DNA of 64,000 nt, from positions 124,001 to 188,000 of the forward strand of contig JAPOVV010000110.1 of assembly GCA_026707945.1 (NCBI GenBank). Reading direction: 5' to 3'. A program made the position numbers and the translations under genes. The notes beneath the pieces are model-generated. The model was not told where the DNA came from, made no database searches, and worked only from the letters and a program-made list of their open reading frames with translations. Below, piece after piece: positions 16,546 through 25,537 of this stretch. This DNA is from Gammaproteobacteria bacterium (lineage in GTDB: Bacteria; Pseudomonadota; Gammaproteobacteria; Pseudomonadales; Azotimanducaceae). Positions within the stretch are counted from its first letter, which is position 1, and each line of letters starts with the position of its first letter.

Positions 16546-17278
16546 CGCACCTTGCGTAGAGTTCAAGGAAATCGGAAAGTTCCTCGGCGAGCATTGGGTG
16601 TTTCGAGGCATCGACGCACAAATACCCAATGCGCAAGTTACGGCGATCATCGGGGCCAGCGGTAGCGGGAAGACGACGCTTCTACGGCTCATTAACGGTT
16701 TGTATCGACCCGACGAGGGGGAGGTCACCGTGTTAGGGGAAGACATCCCTCAAAAAAGCCAACACCTGTTTCGTCGCAAAATCGGCTATGCGGTGCAAGG
16801 CGCTGGACTGTTTCCTCACATGACCATCGAATCGAATATCACGAAGTTGGCTAGACTCGATGGTTGGACCCAAGACCAGATCCAAATACGTCTTGACGAG
16901 CTATTGCGGCTAACAGACCTTGATTTCGAGATGAAGGAACGCTACCCCCATGAACTCTCGGGCGGCCAGCAACATCGCGTCAGCCTCTGTCGCGCTCTGA
17001 TGTTGGAACCGAAGCTGCTCCTTCTCGACGAGCCTTTCTCTGCGATTGACGCGATTACCAGAAACGAGATCCAGGACTCGTTTGTTGCATTACAGCGACA
17101 ACTGAGGTTCAGCGCGGTACTCGTAACGCACGACTTTCGCGAGGCAACAAAACTCGCCCACCATCTGATCGTCCTTGGAAACGGAACGATCGAGCAACAG
17201 GGCGCACTTCAAGCAGTCATTGACGAACCCGCATCTTCATTCCTGCAAGAGTTAGTCGAAACCGAGACGAATCCGTGA
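16532..17278 (+). CDS. ATP-binding protein of an osmoprotectant-type ABC importer
   Basis: 248 residues from ATG 16532; a TTG at 16511 would add seven residues but overlap sbcB further. Walker A GASGSGKTT, a Q-loop in the GYAVQGAGLFPHMT segment, signature LSGGQQHR and Walker B LLLLDEPFSAID are complete, and the H-loop is VTHDFREA. It is of the quaternary-amine (OpuCA/ProV) type but ends soon after the core and lacks the C-terminal CBS pair that senses ionic strength in OpuCA/ProV. The fused binding-protein/permease gene overlaps its stop (GTGA), which makes the pairing clear. Confidence 0.9.
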   Translation: MESDNAPCVEFKEIGKFLGEHWVFRGIDAQIPNAQVTAIIGASGSGKTTLLRLINGLYRPDEGEVTVLGEDIPQKSQHLFRRKIGYAVQGAGLFPHMTIESNITKLARLDGWTQDQIQIRLDELLRLTDLDFEMKERYPHELSGGQQHRVSLCRALMLEPKLLLLDEPFSAIDAITRNEIQDSFVALQRQLRFSAVLVTHDFREATKLAHHLIVLGNGTIEQQGALQAVIDEPASSFLQELVETETNP

Positions 17279-18786
17279 AGTCAATCGTATTAGTCACATT
17301 CGCGATTGTGCTAGCCACTGTTTTGGCAATTGCAGGGTGCGGTCAGAAGGCAACCTACGTGATCGGCTCAAAACAGCACACCGAATCTCACATTTTGGGT
17401 GAGCTTCTAGCTCAAACGCTGGAAACAGCCGGATATACAGTCGATCGTAAATTCAATCTCGGCGGTACGAAAATCGTTTTCAATGCGCTACAGCAAGGCG
17501 ACATTCACGCATACGCTGAATATTCCGGAACCATTCAGGAAGTGATCCTGAAAGAATCAAGAACGCTCACGCTTGGTGAGATCACCACGGCGTTAGCAAA
17601 GCTTGGTATTCAGACGCTTGAGCCATTGGGATTCAACAATTCCTACGCAATGGGAATTCACGAAGATTTAGCGACGGAGACGGGTTTGTCGAAGGTGTCA
17701 GAGCTTCGCAACTATCCCGATCTTCGATTTTTCTTCTCGCACGAGTTTCTGGAGCGCGAAGATGGCTATCCGAGTATGAAAGCTCACTACGGGCTACCTC
17801 AATCAGCCGATGGCATTGAACATGCCCTTGCCCTACGCGCCATCGTCGCGAGAGAAATAGACGTCACCGACCTATACACCACCGACGCGGAAATCGACCA
17901 CTTCAATTTGGTGGTACTCGAGGATGATCTGGAGTTCTTCCCGAAATATCTTGCTATTCCAATAGTCCGAGACGATCTACCTGAGGAAGTAAAGCAACTG
18001 CTCAATGTGGCATCGAATTCGCTTTCCGATCAGACCATGGCAGGGCTCAACTACCAGGTCCATATTGAGGAGCGACCCACGTCCGATGTGGCTAGAGAGT
18101 TTCTCGCGACCCTTAACGTCCAATCCACTCACGAAACTGAAACGTTAATGGACAAGCTCGTTGAACGTACCATCGAGCATCTATACCTAGCTGGCATCGC
18201 GCTCTTCGCCGCCACGTTGGTTGCGCTGTCAATCTCGATTGCTGTTTACTCCATCCCTTGGCTGTCTAAGCCAATCGCTTATATCGCAGGTTTACTGCAA
18301 ACGATCCCCTCGCTTGCCCTACTGGCTTTAATGGTTCCTTTGTTCGGGATTGGTACGCTACCGGCAATCGTCGCGCTGTTTCTGTATTCGCTCTTACCCA
18401 TCATTCGAACGACCGTCACCGCGCTATCCACTGTCGATCCAGTTCTATTGCAGGTCGCGGAGGGACTCGGTTACACTCGAGCACAATCGTTGATACATGT
18501 GAAATTACCACTTTCAATGCCAGCTATATTCGCTGGTATTCGAATCTCCGCGATCATCTGCATCGGGACCGCAACCCTCGCAGCGTTCATCGGCGGTGGT
18601 GGTCTTGGCGATTTGATTTTCCAGGGACTTCAACTTGATGATACGCGTCTGATCTTGATTGGCGCAGCGTCAGCCGCATTGATGGCGATCATCGCTGAGC
18701 TACTCTTTGAAGGGGTCGAAAAACTCATAATTCCTGGCCACATCGCGGCGGCCAACCGAATTTCCAACGATCCAGTCGTGGCTTGA
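17275..18786 (+). CDS. Osmoprotectant-type ABC importer, binding protein fused to permease
   Basis: 503 residues. A signal sequence ends in a lipobox-like IAGC (Cys22). An OpuC/YehZ-type substrate-binding domain spans about 25-285, starting at IGSKQHTESHILGELLAQTL with the NLGGT and YAEYSGT motifs. From about 300 there are five to six membrane helices of the OpuCB/ProW permease type, including the EAA-like segment with AEGLGYTRAQSLIHVKLPLS. The likely ligands are betaine, choline, ergothioneine or similar quaternary amines. Known fused proteins of this class that I can recall (Lactococcus OpuABC, pneumococcal EgtU) have the permease first; here the binding domain comes first. GTG start, coupled to the ATPase gene. 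Confidence 0.9.
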   Translation: MKSIVLVTFAIVLATVLAIAGCGQKATYVIGSKQHTESHILGELLAQTLETAGYTVDRKFNLGGTKIVFNALQQGDIHAYAEYSGTIQEVILKESRTLTLGEITTALAKLGIQTLEPLGFNNSYAMGIHEDLATETGLSKVSELRNYPDLRFFFSHEFLEREDGYPSMKAHYGLPQSADGIEHALALRAIVAREIDVTDLYTTDAEIDHFNLVVLEDDLEFFPKYLAIPIVRDDLPEEVKQLLNVASNSLSDQTMAGLNYQVHIEERPTSDVAREFLATLNVQSTHETETLMDKLVERTIEHLYLAGIALFAATLVALSISIAVYSIPWLSKPIAYIAGLLQTIPSLALLALMVPLFGIGTLPAIVALFLYSLLPIIRTTVTALSTVDPVLLQVAEGLGYTRAQSLIHVKLPLSMPAIFAGIRISAIICIGTATLAAFIGGGGLGDLIFQGLQLDDTRLILIGAASAALMAIIAELLFEGVEKLIIPGHIAAANRISNDPVVA

Positions 18787-19529
18787 TGAAAGACCAATCC
18801 GCGCCATACAACAAGTTGATCCGCGAAGCGGCTTCGGTCATCGTTCTACGGGACGGTGCGTGCGGGCCGGAAGTTTTTATGTTGCAGCGTCCGGGACGGG
18901 GCGATTTTCCAGATTTGCATGTGTTTCCAGGCGGCAAGGTCGACGAAGACGATGTCGATCTGGGAACGCTCCTGGCAGCACCACAATCCCCTAATCATCC
19001 CACCCAAAAATTCAAAGCCGCTGCACTTCGCGAGTGTTTTGAGGAATGTGGCGTCTTATTCGCCGACCCACCGAAAGGACAACTTCGTACTCGAGAACTA
19101 CAGCAATTTCGGGCCGATCTGTTAAGTAATAACGTGTCGTTCAAAGACGGTTTCGAACGATTGGAACTCACCTTTCATGACGATGCGGTACTGTATTTCA
19201 GCCATTGGATAACCCCAGCCTATGCTCCCGCTCGGTTTGATACGCGCTTTTTCGTCGCCCATGTCCCGGCAGAACAAGAAGCCGAGAATCACGCTAGTGA
19301 AACGATTGCAGGTAGCTGGCAAACGCCAGAGACCGCGCTACGGAACTACGCGCAAGGAGACTGGCAATTGATCGTTCCCACCATTACAACGCTGAGGATG
19401 ATCGCAGGCTACGATGACGTGGCAGCCCTTATGGACGCTGTGAGACTCGGGAGGCACCGCATCCCTGTTACCCCATCGCTCCATCAAAAAGGTATGCAGT
19501 ACTTTGTTGGAACTTGGTGTTCGTTCTAG
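18786..19529 (+). CDS. Nudix hydrolase (NUDT19-like, interrupted Nudix box)
   Basis: 247 residues from the ATG in TGATG, which shares one base with the preceding stop; a TTG one codon earlier is possible. The Nudix box is split: FPGGKVDEDD, then about 24 intervening residues, then AALRECFEECGVLF, giving the REx2EExG metal-binding core. Such a long insertion inside the box is the hallmark of the NUDT19/NUDT7-like branch, which cleaves CoA or related nucleotide derivatives. The substrate is not proven. The ABC ATPase gene starts within its last 16 bases. Confidence 0.85.
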   Translation: MKDQSAPYNKLIREAASVIVLRDGACGPEVFMLQRPGRGDFPDLHVFPGGKVDEDDVDLGTLLAAPQSPNHPTQKFKAAALRECFEECGVLFADPPKGQLRTRELQQFRADLLSNNVSFKDGFERLELTFHDDAVLYFSHWITPAYAPARFDTRFFVAHVPAEQEAENHASETIAGSWQTPETALRNYAQGDWQLIVPTITTLRMIAGYDDVAALMDAVRLGRHRIPVTPSLHQKGMQYFVGTWCSF

Positions 19530-20173
19530 ACAACGTCGCTAAGTATTACCACGACGGCGACTCTAAGCGGTGGGTCCTTCGCGGCTTCTCTCACGACTTT
19601 ACTCAGCACCAATACACCTGTGTAGCGGGACCTAGCGGCTCCGGCAAGAGCACACTCCTTAATCTACTTTGTGGTCTCGCTGCGGTAGACGGAGGCACGA
19701 TCGACTTCGTGCACGGTGACGAGAGGGTTTCACTAGACAGTGCATCGCCAAAGGAGCTAAGGGAGTTTCGAAGGCATCGCATCGGCTTTATTTATCAGTT
19801 CTTCAACCTCATTCCAACCTTGACGGCACTCGAAAACGTACTTCTTCCTCTCGAACTAACACATCAACGCTCGCTTGACGAACTAGCCCAAGAACGCCTA
19901 CAACAACTGGGACTAGGTGATCGGATCAACGCGTTTCCTGACGAGTTGTCTGGCGGCGAACAACAACGTCTTGCTGTCGCACGTGCGTTTGCACACAACC
20001 CAGATGTCATTCTTGCTGACGAACCAACTGGAAACCTTGATCGCGATACTGCAAGCGAGGTAATAGATCTACTTTGGCGCGAAACAGCAAGAAGCGACGC
20101 GATATTGATTGTTGCATCGCACGATCCACACGTCAGTGAACGATGTCAAGAAGTGCTGTCGCTCGCCGTATAG
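19514..20173 (+). CDS. ABC transporter ATP-binding protein (LolD/MacB type)
   Basis: 219 residues with TTG start at 19514 (GTG at 19517 also possible). Walker A GPSGSGKST, the Q-loop in IGFIYQFFNLIPTLTALENV, signature LSGGEQQR and Walker B VILADEPTGNLD are all typical of the MacB/LolD/FtsE class that drives FtsX-fold permeases. Its partner permease follows 67 bases later, and an AttH-type lipoprotein follows that. This trio is a known arrangement thought to act on lipids or lipoproteins in the envelope. Confidence 0.93.
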   Translation: MVFVLDNVAKYYHDGDSKRWVLRGFSHDFTQHQYTCVAGPSGSGKSTLLNLLCGLAAVDGGTIDFVHGDERVSLDSASPKELREFRRHRIGFIYQFFNLIPTLTALENVLLPLELTHQRSLDELAQERLQQLGLGDRINAFPDELSGGEQQRLAVARAFAHNPDVILADEPTGNLDRDTASEVIDLLWRETARSDAILIVASHDPHVSERCQEVLSLAV

Positions 20174-20240
20174 AGCCGTTACAAGCAAATCAGCTCCAGG
20201 TTCGTCCTAGGAGGGCTATGCAGCGAACACGGATTTCCTC

Positions 20241-22571
20241 ATGTTGTCGTTAGTCAAGAGCGAGTTACGCGATATACGTCGTAATTTGCTCAGTACGTCA
20301 CTCGTCGCGATTAGCTTGAGTATCGGCGTCATGAGCGTATTGGTCACCCATGAGCTGAGCGTATCGATCCTAGACCGATTGTCTAGAACCGGCGTACAGG
20401 GTTCATACGACCAAGTCGTACAACTCGAGACTCGGTCGGAGGAAGAGTATTTCCAGATCCGACGGCGGTGGCGAGAAGGTGAGCTGCCAGAGGTCACGCA
20501 TATCGTCCCTGTCATCGAAGGCATCTTGCGGATCGACGGGAAAGTGCTCAACGTACTCGGGTACGACCCAATCGCAACCATGCCGACGCCGGATGACACC
20601 ACGCGAGGCATGCAAGCTGATCCCCGTTTTCTAGTTGAAGACAGTGTCATCGCCATCGGTACAGAACTAAAACCAGATGATCGCATCCAGGGCGCATCGG
20701 TCATTAGTAGTGAAGACGCGAGGCGACGGCAGCTAATCGCCGATCTTCCGACAGCTCAGCGCCTCCTAGGTCGCGAAGGCGAAGTGGATACCTTGTGGCT
20801 AAGAATCGAACGTCATGCGAATCCGTGGTGGAATCTGATCGTACCAGGCTTACTGACCGCTGCGGAACCCGCTTCGACGAAAGCGACGCTACAGGGGTAC
20901 AACGTATTGCCATTTAGTTCGTGGAATCCCTCTGAGCAGCTCGGAGACGCCATCGTTTTTAACTTGGGAATGCTCAGTCTTCTCACACTACTTGTAGCCG
21001 GTTTCATCGTATTCCAAGCTACCCAGAGCAATCTGCGGAACCGCGATATCCAGGAGGGATTGCTCGACTCTCTCGGGGTATCTGAAACGCAGCAACGATT
21101 CTTGATTCTCTTCCAGTGTTCATTGTTCGGTCTGGTTGGGTGCGTGCTCGGAATCGTGGCCGGATTGGCGCTGCTGACTTACCTTAACGGTACGTCTCCG
21201 ATCGAGACTTGGCGAGCGCTCAACAATGTCGCCATTTGGAAAGCTGGCGTTTTAGGTCTGACAACCGCGATACTCGTAGGCGTCTTCGCGGAGCGACGAG
21301 ACTCGACGCGAAGAAGTCATGTAGGTTGGATCGGCACTGTTTTGGCATTCGCCGGCATTGCCTATGGTCTATGGGAAGAAAGCGGTCTGTTGGGTGCTTC
21401 GTTACTAAGCGTTTGTTTCTGCCTACTCAGCATTTTCTGCGTCGTTCCGCTAGCCATCAGAACTGGTGTCTTCGCGATCAGGAGGTTTCGTTCAAAATCA
21501 ATCAATCTAACGATGGACCTTCGCAACGCTCTAACGACAGCAAGTGACATTCGCCTCGCAATAAATGCACTGTCCATTGCCGTTGCAACGGCGATTGGAA
21601 TCGGTCTCATGCTTGTGAGCTTCAAATCCGAGTTCGCAGCACTGCTCGATCAGCGTCTCGTCAACGACCTGCACCTATCCGACGCTACGGAAGCGGATGT
21701 GGCGGAGCTTCAGACTCTGGCAAACATCGACTCAATACGAACCTACCGAAATGGCGTTGCGCAGCTCGAAGGAATTCCATTCCATGTTGTCGCCACCACT
21801 CTCGATGCGTTTGAAAGGCAGCGCTATGGCTACGACGGCGATGCTTCGCACGGCGTTTTCATCAATGAAATCGCTGCAAGAACACACGGATTCCAAATAG
21901 GCGAATTCGTTCATATCGATATCGCTCTCGATTCTGATCGGGCACTACCAGTCCTTCACATTTTCAAAGACTACGGCGAAATTCGCAGTCGTGCCATCTT
22001 GCCATCCGAGCTCGTGCAGATAGATCGTCTCGTCGCGGACCGATTCAGTATTGATACCTCGCAGCCAGATCTTCTACGCTCAGTCATCGATACACGATAT
22101 CCCAACATGACTGTATTGGATTCTGATGAGATCCGAAACGCCGCGATTCAGGTTTTCAATGCGAGTTTTGCAACCGCACGAATCATGGTGAACATCGCCA
22201 TATTCGTCGCGGTCATCGGCATGGCCTGTGCGCTTATCGGCATGCAAGCCAAGCGTTTAAAAGAAATGCGTTTGCTAACGATGATGGGAACGTCGCGCAC
22301 CAAGTTAGCACGAAGCGCACTAATCCAGAACGCGCTCATTGGATTTTTCGCTATCGCGATTGCATTGCCGTTGAGCTTTGCGCTGGCATGGAATCTCTGC
22401 TATCACGTAAATCCACGTGCGTACGGCTGGTCGTTCGATCTCGCGTTTTCTTGGGAACCCATACTCGTACCCGTACTCTTCGGTGTTTTAGCGTCTATGC
22501 TCGCCGGACTCGAACCAATGCGCCAAGCGCTCGGCAAACTGGTCACTCAACCGGTCAGTAATGTTCGTTAA
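20241..22571 (+). CDS. FtsX-like/MacB-type ABC permease
   Basis: 776 residues. One helix near residues 20-40 is followed by a large extracytoplasmic domain. A block of helices in the middle (about 240-420) and a second FtsX unit follow, with a further extracytoplasmic part and three final helices (about 655-770). The duplicated FtsX layout fits LolC/E-like or large MacB-like permeases that use mechanical coupling rather than a pore. A strong AGGAGGG (20209-20215) lies 25 bases before this ATG and only 2 bases from another ATG (20218) that opens a 11-codon frame ending at 20253, so translation control through a leader is conceivable. The next gene overlaps its end by 11 bases. Confidence 0.88.
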   Translation: MLSLVKSELRDIRRNLLSTSLVAISLSIGVMSVLVTHELSVSILDRLSRTGVQGSYDQVVQLETRSEEEYFQIRRRWREGELPEVTHIVPVIEGILRIDGKVLNVLGYDPIATMPTPDDTTRGMQADPRFLVEDSVIAIGTELKPDDRIQGASVISSEDARRRQLIADLPTAQRLLGREGEVDTLWLRIERHANPWWNLIVPGLLTAAEPASTKATLQGYNVLPFSSWNPSEQLGDAIVFNLGMLSLLTLLVAGFIVFQATQSNLRNRDIQEGLLDSLGVSETQQRFLILFQCSLFGLVGCVLGIVAGLALLTYLNGTSPIETWRALNNVAIWKAGVLGLTTAILVGVFAERRDSTRRSHVGWIGTVLAFAGIAYGLWEESGLLGASLLSVCFCLLSIFCVVPLAIRTGVFAIRRFRSKSINLTMDLRNALTTASDIRLAINALSIAVATAIGIGLMLVSFKSEFAALLDQRLVNDLHLSDATEADVAELQTLANIDSIRTYRNGVAQLEGIPFHVVATTLDAFERQRYGYDGDASHGVFINEIAARTHGFQIGEFVHIDIALDSDRALPVLHIFKDYGEIRSRAILPSELVQIDRLVADRFSIDTSQPDLLRSVIDTRYPNMTVLDSDEIRNAAIQVFNASFATARIMVNIAIFVAVIGMACALIGMQAKRLKEMRLLTMMGTSRTKLARSALIQNALIGFFAIAIALPLSFALAWNLCYHVNPRAYGWSFDLAFSWEPILVPVLFGVLASMLAGLEPMRQALGKLVTQPVSNVR

Positions 22572-23634
22572 GGCTTTTTGGTTGGTCACCGTTCTCGTAG
22601 TCCTCGGCGCATGTGGATCTGAGGAGCGCCGCCCTCTTTCGATGAACGCACTCTACGAAAATCCGGATGCTTCTGGGTTTGCGACAGCCGACAAGGTGTT
22701 GCCGATCGAGTTTCCTCGCGATCACGGCGAGCATCTGGATTTTCAAACTGAGTGGTGGTATCTAGTCGGGATCGTCGCAGATGAAAGCCAGCGAGAGTTT
22801 GGTTTTCAATTCACGCTTTTCCGTCAAGCGTTGACGCCAACAGAATCTCACGAAAACGATTGGCGAACTGGGCAGATCTACATGGCGCATTTCGCCATAT
22901 CTGACGTCGCGGCCAGCAATCACATCGCGTATGAACGTTTTTCGAGAGGTCATGAACACCTTGCAGGCGTCTCGACCGCGCCATTCAAGGCGTTTCTTGA
23001 AGACTGGGTATTACGGTCGGTCGGCAAGAGCTTCGCGCCGCTTCATTTGCGAACCCAAGCAAAAGGCTACGCGCTCGATCTCACCATCGATGCAACGAAA
23101 GCACCTGTCTTGCACGGCGAAGATGGTCTCTCGTGGAAATCCGCGACGAATGCCAGTTATTACTACTCGATCCCACGGATGCAAACCAGCGGAACGCTCA
23201 GCACGCCAGACCAGTCGTACAAAGTTAACGGATATGCGTGGCTAGATCGCGAGTGGAGCACCGGTATTCTCAATCCAAACTACCAAGGTTGGAACTGGCT
23301 CACACTTCATCTCGATGATGGTCGCGACCTCGTACTGTTTAACCTCGTACCCAAAACGAACGATGTCGACGTCATGCCAGTAGGTATGCTCGTCGAGAAA
23401 GACGGAAATCGAATCCGGTTAAGTCCCGACGAATGGCATATGAACCCAACTCGGTATTGGCGGTCTTGGCCAATTGACTGGGAGTTAAAACTCCGCGATC
23501 AGTCATTCACCATTGAAGCCGCGTTTGATGATCAGCTGATGTCAACATCAGTGCGTTATTGGGAAGGCGTCGTGTTTGCATTTGACGATGATCAACGCGT
23601 CGGAACCGGGTATCTCGAACTGACTGGTTATTAG
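22561..23634 (+). CDS. AttH/carotenoid 1,2-hydratase-like lipoprotein
   Basis: 357 residues. A lipoprotein signal ends in LGAC (Cys18). The body matches the AttH/CrtC-like double lipocalin fold: HLDFQTEWWYLVGIV, FGFQFTLFRQALTP, YYYSIPRM, GYAWLDREWSTGIL and GWNWLTLHLDDGRDL are conserved landmarks of that family. It overlaps the FtsX-type permease gene and belongs to the ABC/FtsX/AttH trio. The family is thought to bind lipid-like or carotenoid-like ligands in the periplasm; no enzyme activity is claimed here. Confidence 0.9.
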   Translation: MFVKAFWLVTVLVVLGACGSEERRPLSMNALYENPDASGFATADKVLPIEFPRDHGEHLDFQTEWWYLVGIVADESQREFGFQFTLFRQALTPTESHENDWRTGQIYMAHFAISDVAASNHIAYERFSRGHEHLAGVSTAPFKAFLEDWVLRSVGKSFAPLHLRTQAKGYALDLTIDATKAPVLHGEDGLSWKSATNASYYYSIPRMQTSGTLSTPDQSYKVNGYAWLDREWSTGILNPNYQGWNWLTLHLDDGRDLVLFNLVPKTNDVDVMPVGMLVEKDGNRIRLSPDEWHMNPTRYWRSWPIDWELKLRDQSFTIEAAFDDQLMSTSVRYWEGVVFAFDDDQRVGTGYLELTGY

Positions 23635-23680
23635 TACGACTGCTAAGCTTGCCTCGCCAAACATTTTCGAGGACCGAGCG

Positions 23681-24289
23681 ATTTCTGAAAAATCTCAGTC
23701 GCTACGCGACGCTGCACTCACATGGCGGAAAATCCGATCTGAACAAGGAGAGGATCTCCGTATCCTGCAGGTCCGTCACGACTGGCTAGAACATCCGACA
23801 TCAAAAGCAGTGATGAAACGCCTCGTACTCGAGAGCGTTGATTGGATCAATATCGTAGCGTTAACACCTAACGAGGAGTCCGTCATGGTGCGCCAGTTTC
23901 GATTCGGGATCGGCGCATGCACCTTAGAAACACCAGGCGGTATGGTGGATGAAGGCGAAACGCCACTAGAGGCCGCTCAGCGCGAGTTGTTGGAGGAAAC
24001 TGGATATTCAAGCAACGATTGGTCCTATCTCGGCGCCGTCGAACCCAATCCTGCATTCCACCCTCACTTATGTCACCATTTTCTGGCTCGTAACGTAGTA
24101 CGCGTCGCCGATCTGGACCTTGGACCGGGTGAAGCCATCGAAATCGAAGTATGTGATCTTGACCGCCTTCGCGATGCGATGCGAGATGGTAGCTTGCGCC
24201 ATTCGTTAGCGCTTTCAGCTCTTTCGCGGGTGTATCCACTGTGGCAACTCCCTCACACACAGATATTTGATACAGTTACTCGCCTATAA
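23681..24289 (+). CDS. Nudix hydrolase (ADP-sugar type), probable ATT start
   Basis: The Nudix box is complete: GGMVDEGETPLEAAQRELLEETGY, with the REx2EE core. The first standard start in frame is GTG 23810 (159 residues). The frame, however, stays open back to 23624, and the upstream codons give family-like sequence (LRILQVRHDWLEHPTSKAVMK) that matches the usual N-terminus of these hydrolases. No ATG, GTG or TTG occurs there. ATT at 23681 is preceded by GAGGA (23669-23673) with a 7-base spacer and is my preferred start (202 residues, normal family length). A CTG at 23624 is the alternative. The predicted role is hydrolysis of ADP-ribose or a similar nucleoside diphosphate derivative. Confidence 0.8.
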   Translation: MSEKSQSLRDAALTWRKIRSEQGEDLRILQVRHDWLEHPTSKAVMKRLVLESVDWINIVALTPNEESVMVRQFRFGIGACTLETPGGMVDEGETPLEAAQRELLEETGYSSNDWSYLGAVEPNPAFHPHLCHHFLARNVVRVADLDLGPGEAIEIEVCDLDRLRDAMRDGSLRHSLALSALSRVYPLWQLPHTQIFDTVTRL

Positions 24290-24298
24290 GCAGTGTAG

Positions 24299-25537
24299 AT
24301 GGCGATGGTTGGTTTCACGACTCGAATCCTGCATTCAGATCGCGAAGATGCGATAGAACACGGTTCGCTACATAAACCGGTCCATGGATCGGTCGCGTAC
24401 GGTTATGAAGATGCCCGTGACCTAGCTGGCGTTTTTCAGGGCACACACAAGGGGTATTCCTACGGCAGACAGGTCAATCCCACCGTATCGGCGTTAGAGA
24501 AACAGGTCAACGAGATGGAACGCGGTCTCGATACTGTTTGTTTTTCCACGGGGATGGGCGCGATCGGCACGATGCTATTTGCATTGTTGCGTCGCGGTGA
24601 CCACTTCGTGTCGAGTTCGTTTCTCTTCGGGAACACCAACAGTTTGTTCAACAGCTTTGCGGCGCACGGAGTTGACGTCACGTTCGTGGACGCAACCGAT
24701 GCGAAGCACGTTGCTGAAGCGGTGCGGCCGGAAACAAGACTCGTCTTCGTCGAGACGATCGCGAATCCAAGAACACAGGTTGCCGATCTCGAAGGCACTG
24801 CAGAAGTCTGCGAACAGCACGGATTGATATACGTAGTCGATAACACGATGACAACACCGTATCTATATCAACCGATCGACTCGAAAGCCGACCTCGTGAT
24901 CCACAGTTTGACAAAATATATTGGGGGACACGGCAACGTTCTCGGCGGCTCCATCACAGATACGGGGCGATATGACTGGCAATCATTTACGAATATCTAC
25001 GACACTTACCAAAAGGGCGATGCAGCAAAATGGGGCATCACCCAGATCCGTAAAAAGGGTCTACGTGATTTCGGCGCAACACTAGACGCGGAAGCTGCCA
25101 ATCGCATCGCGTTGGGCGCGGAAACACTCGCTCTACGAGTTACCAAGCAATGCGAAAACGCACAACGTCTTTGCGACTATCTTGATGCCCATCCGGATTG
25201 CAAAGCTGTTTACTACCCCGGACTGCGCGATCATCCGGAATATGACCGCGCGAAACAACTGTTTAGATATCCGGGAGGTATCTTTTCTTTCGAATTGAAC
25301 GAAGGGATCGACATTTTCGAGTTTATGAACTCATTGCGTGTCGTCATAAAGTCGAGTAACCTCGGTGACACGAGAACCTTGGCGATTCCCGTCGCGCACA
25401 CGATTTACTACGAAATGGGTCCTGAGCGCCGCGCGAGCATGGGTATCGATGAATCGCTTATCCGAATTTCAACTGGCATTGAGGATGTCGACGACTTGCT
25501 CGCAGATTTCGACAACGCATTTGAGGCAACTACATGA
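24299..25537 (+). CDS. Cys/Met metabolism PLP enzyme (cystathionine gamma-synthase / sulfhydrylase family)
   Basis: 412 residues. The PLP-binding lysine lies in SLTKYIGGHGNVLGG. YSYGRQVNPTVSALEKQV and FSTGMGAIGT at the N-terminus and the late ISTGIEDVDDLLADF are standard for the family. Members include cystathionine gamma-synthase, O-acyl-homoserine sulfhydrylase and methionine gamma-lyase, which cannot be separated safely by eye. A MetR-type regulator gene lies 22 kb away in the same window, which fits a methionine role. The next gene overlaps its stop by 4 bases (ATGA). Confidence 0.9.
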   Translation: MAMVGFTTRILHSDREDAIEHGSLHKPVHGSVAYGYEDARDLAGVFQGTHKGYSYGRQVNPTVSALEKQVNEMERGLDTVCFSTGMGAIGTMLFALLRRGDHFVSSSFLFGNTNSLFNSFAAHGVDVTFVDATDAKHVAEAVRPETRLVFVETIANPRTQVADLEGTAEVCEQHGLIYVVDNTMTTPYLYQPIDSKADLVIHSLTKYIGGHGNVLGGSITDTGRYDWQSFTNIYDTYQKGDAAKWGITQIRKKGLRDFGATLDAEAANRIALGAETLALRVTKQCENAQRLCDYLDAHPDCKAVYYPGLRDHPEYDRAKQLFRYPGGIFSFELNEGIDIFEFMNSLRVVIKSSNLGDTRTLAIPVAHTIYYEMGPERRASMGIDESLIRISTGIEDVDDLLADFDNAFEATT

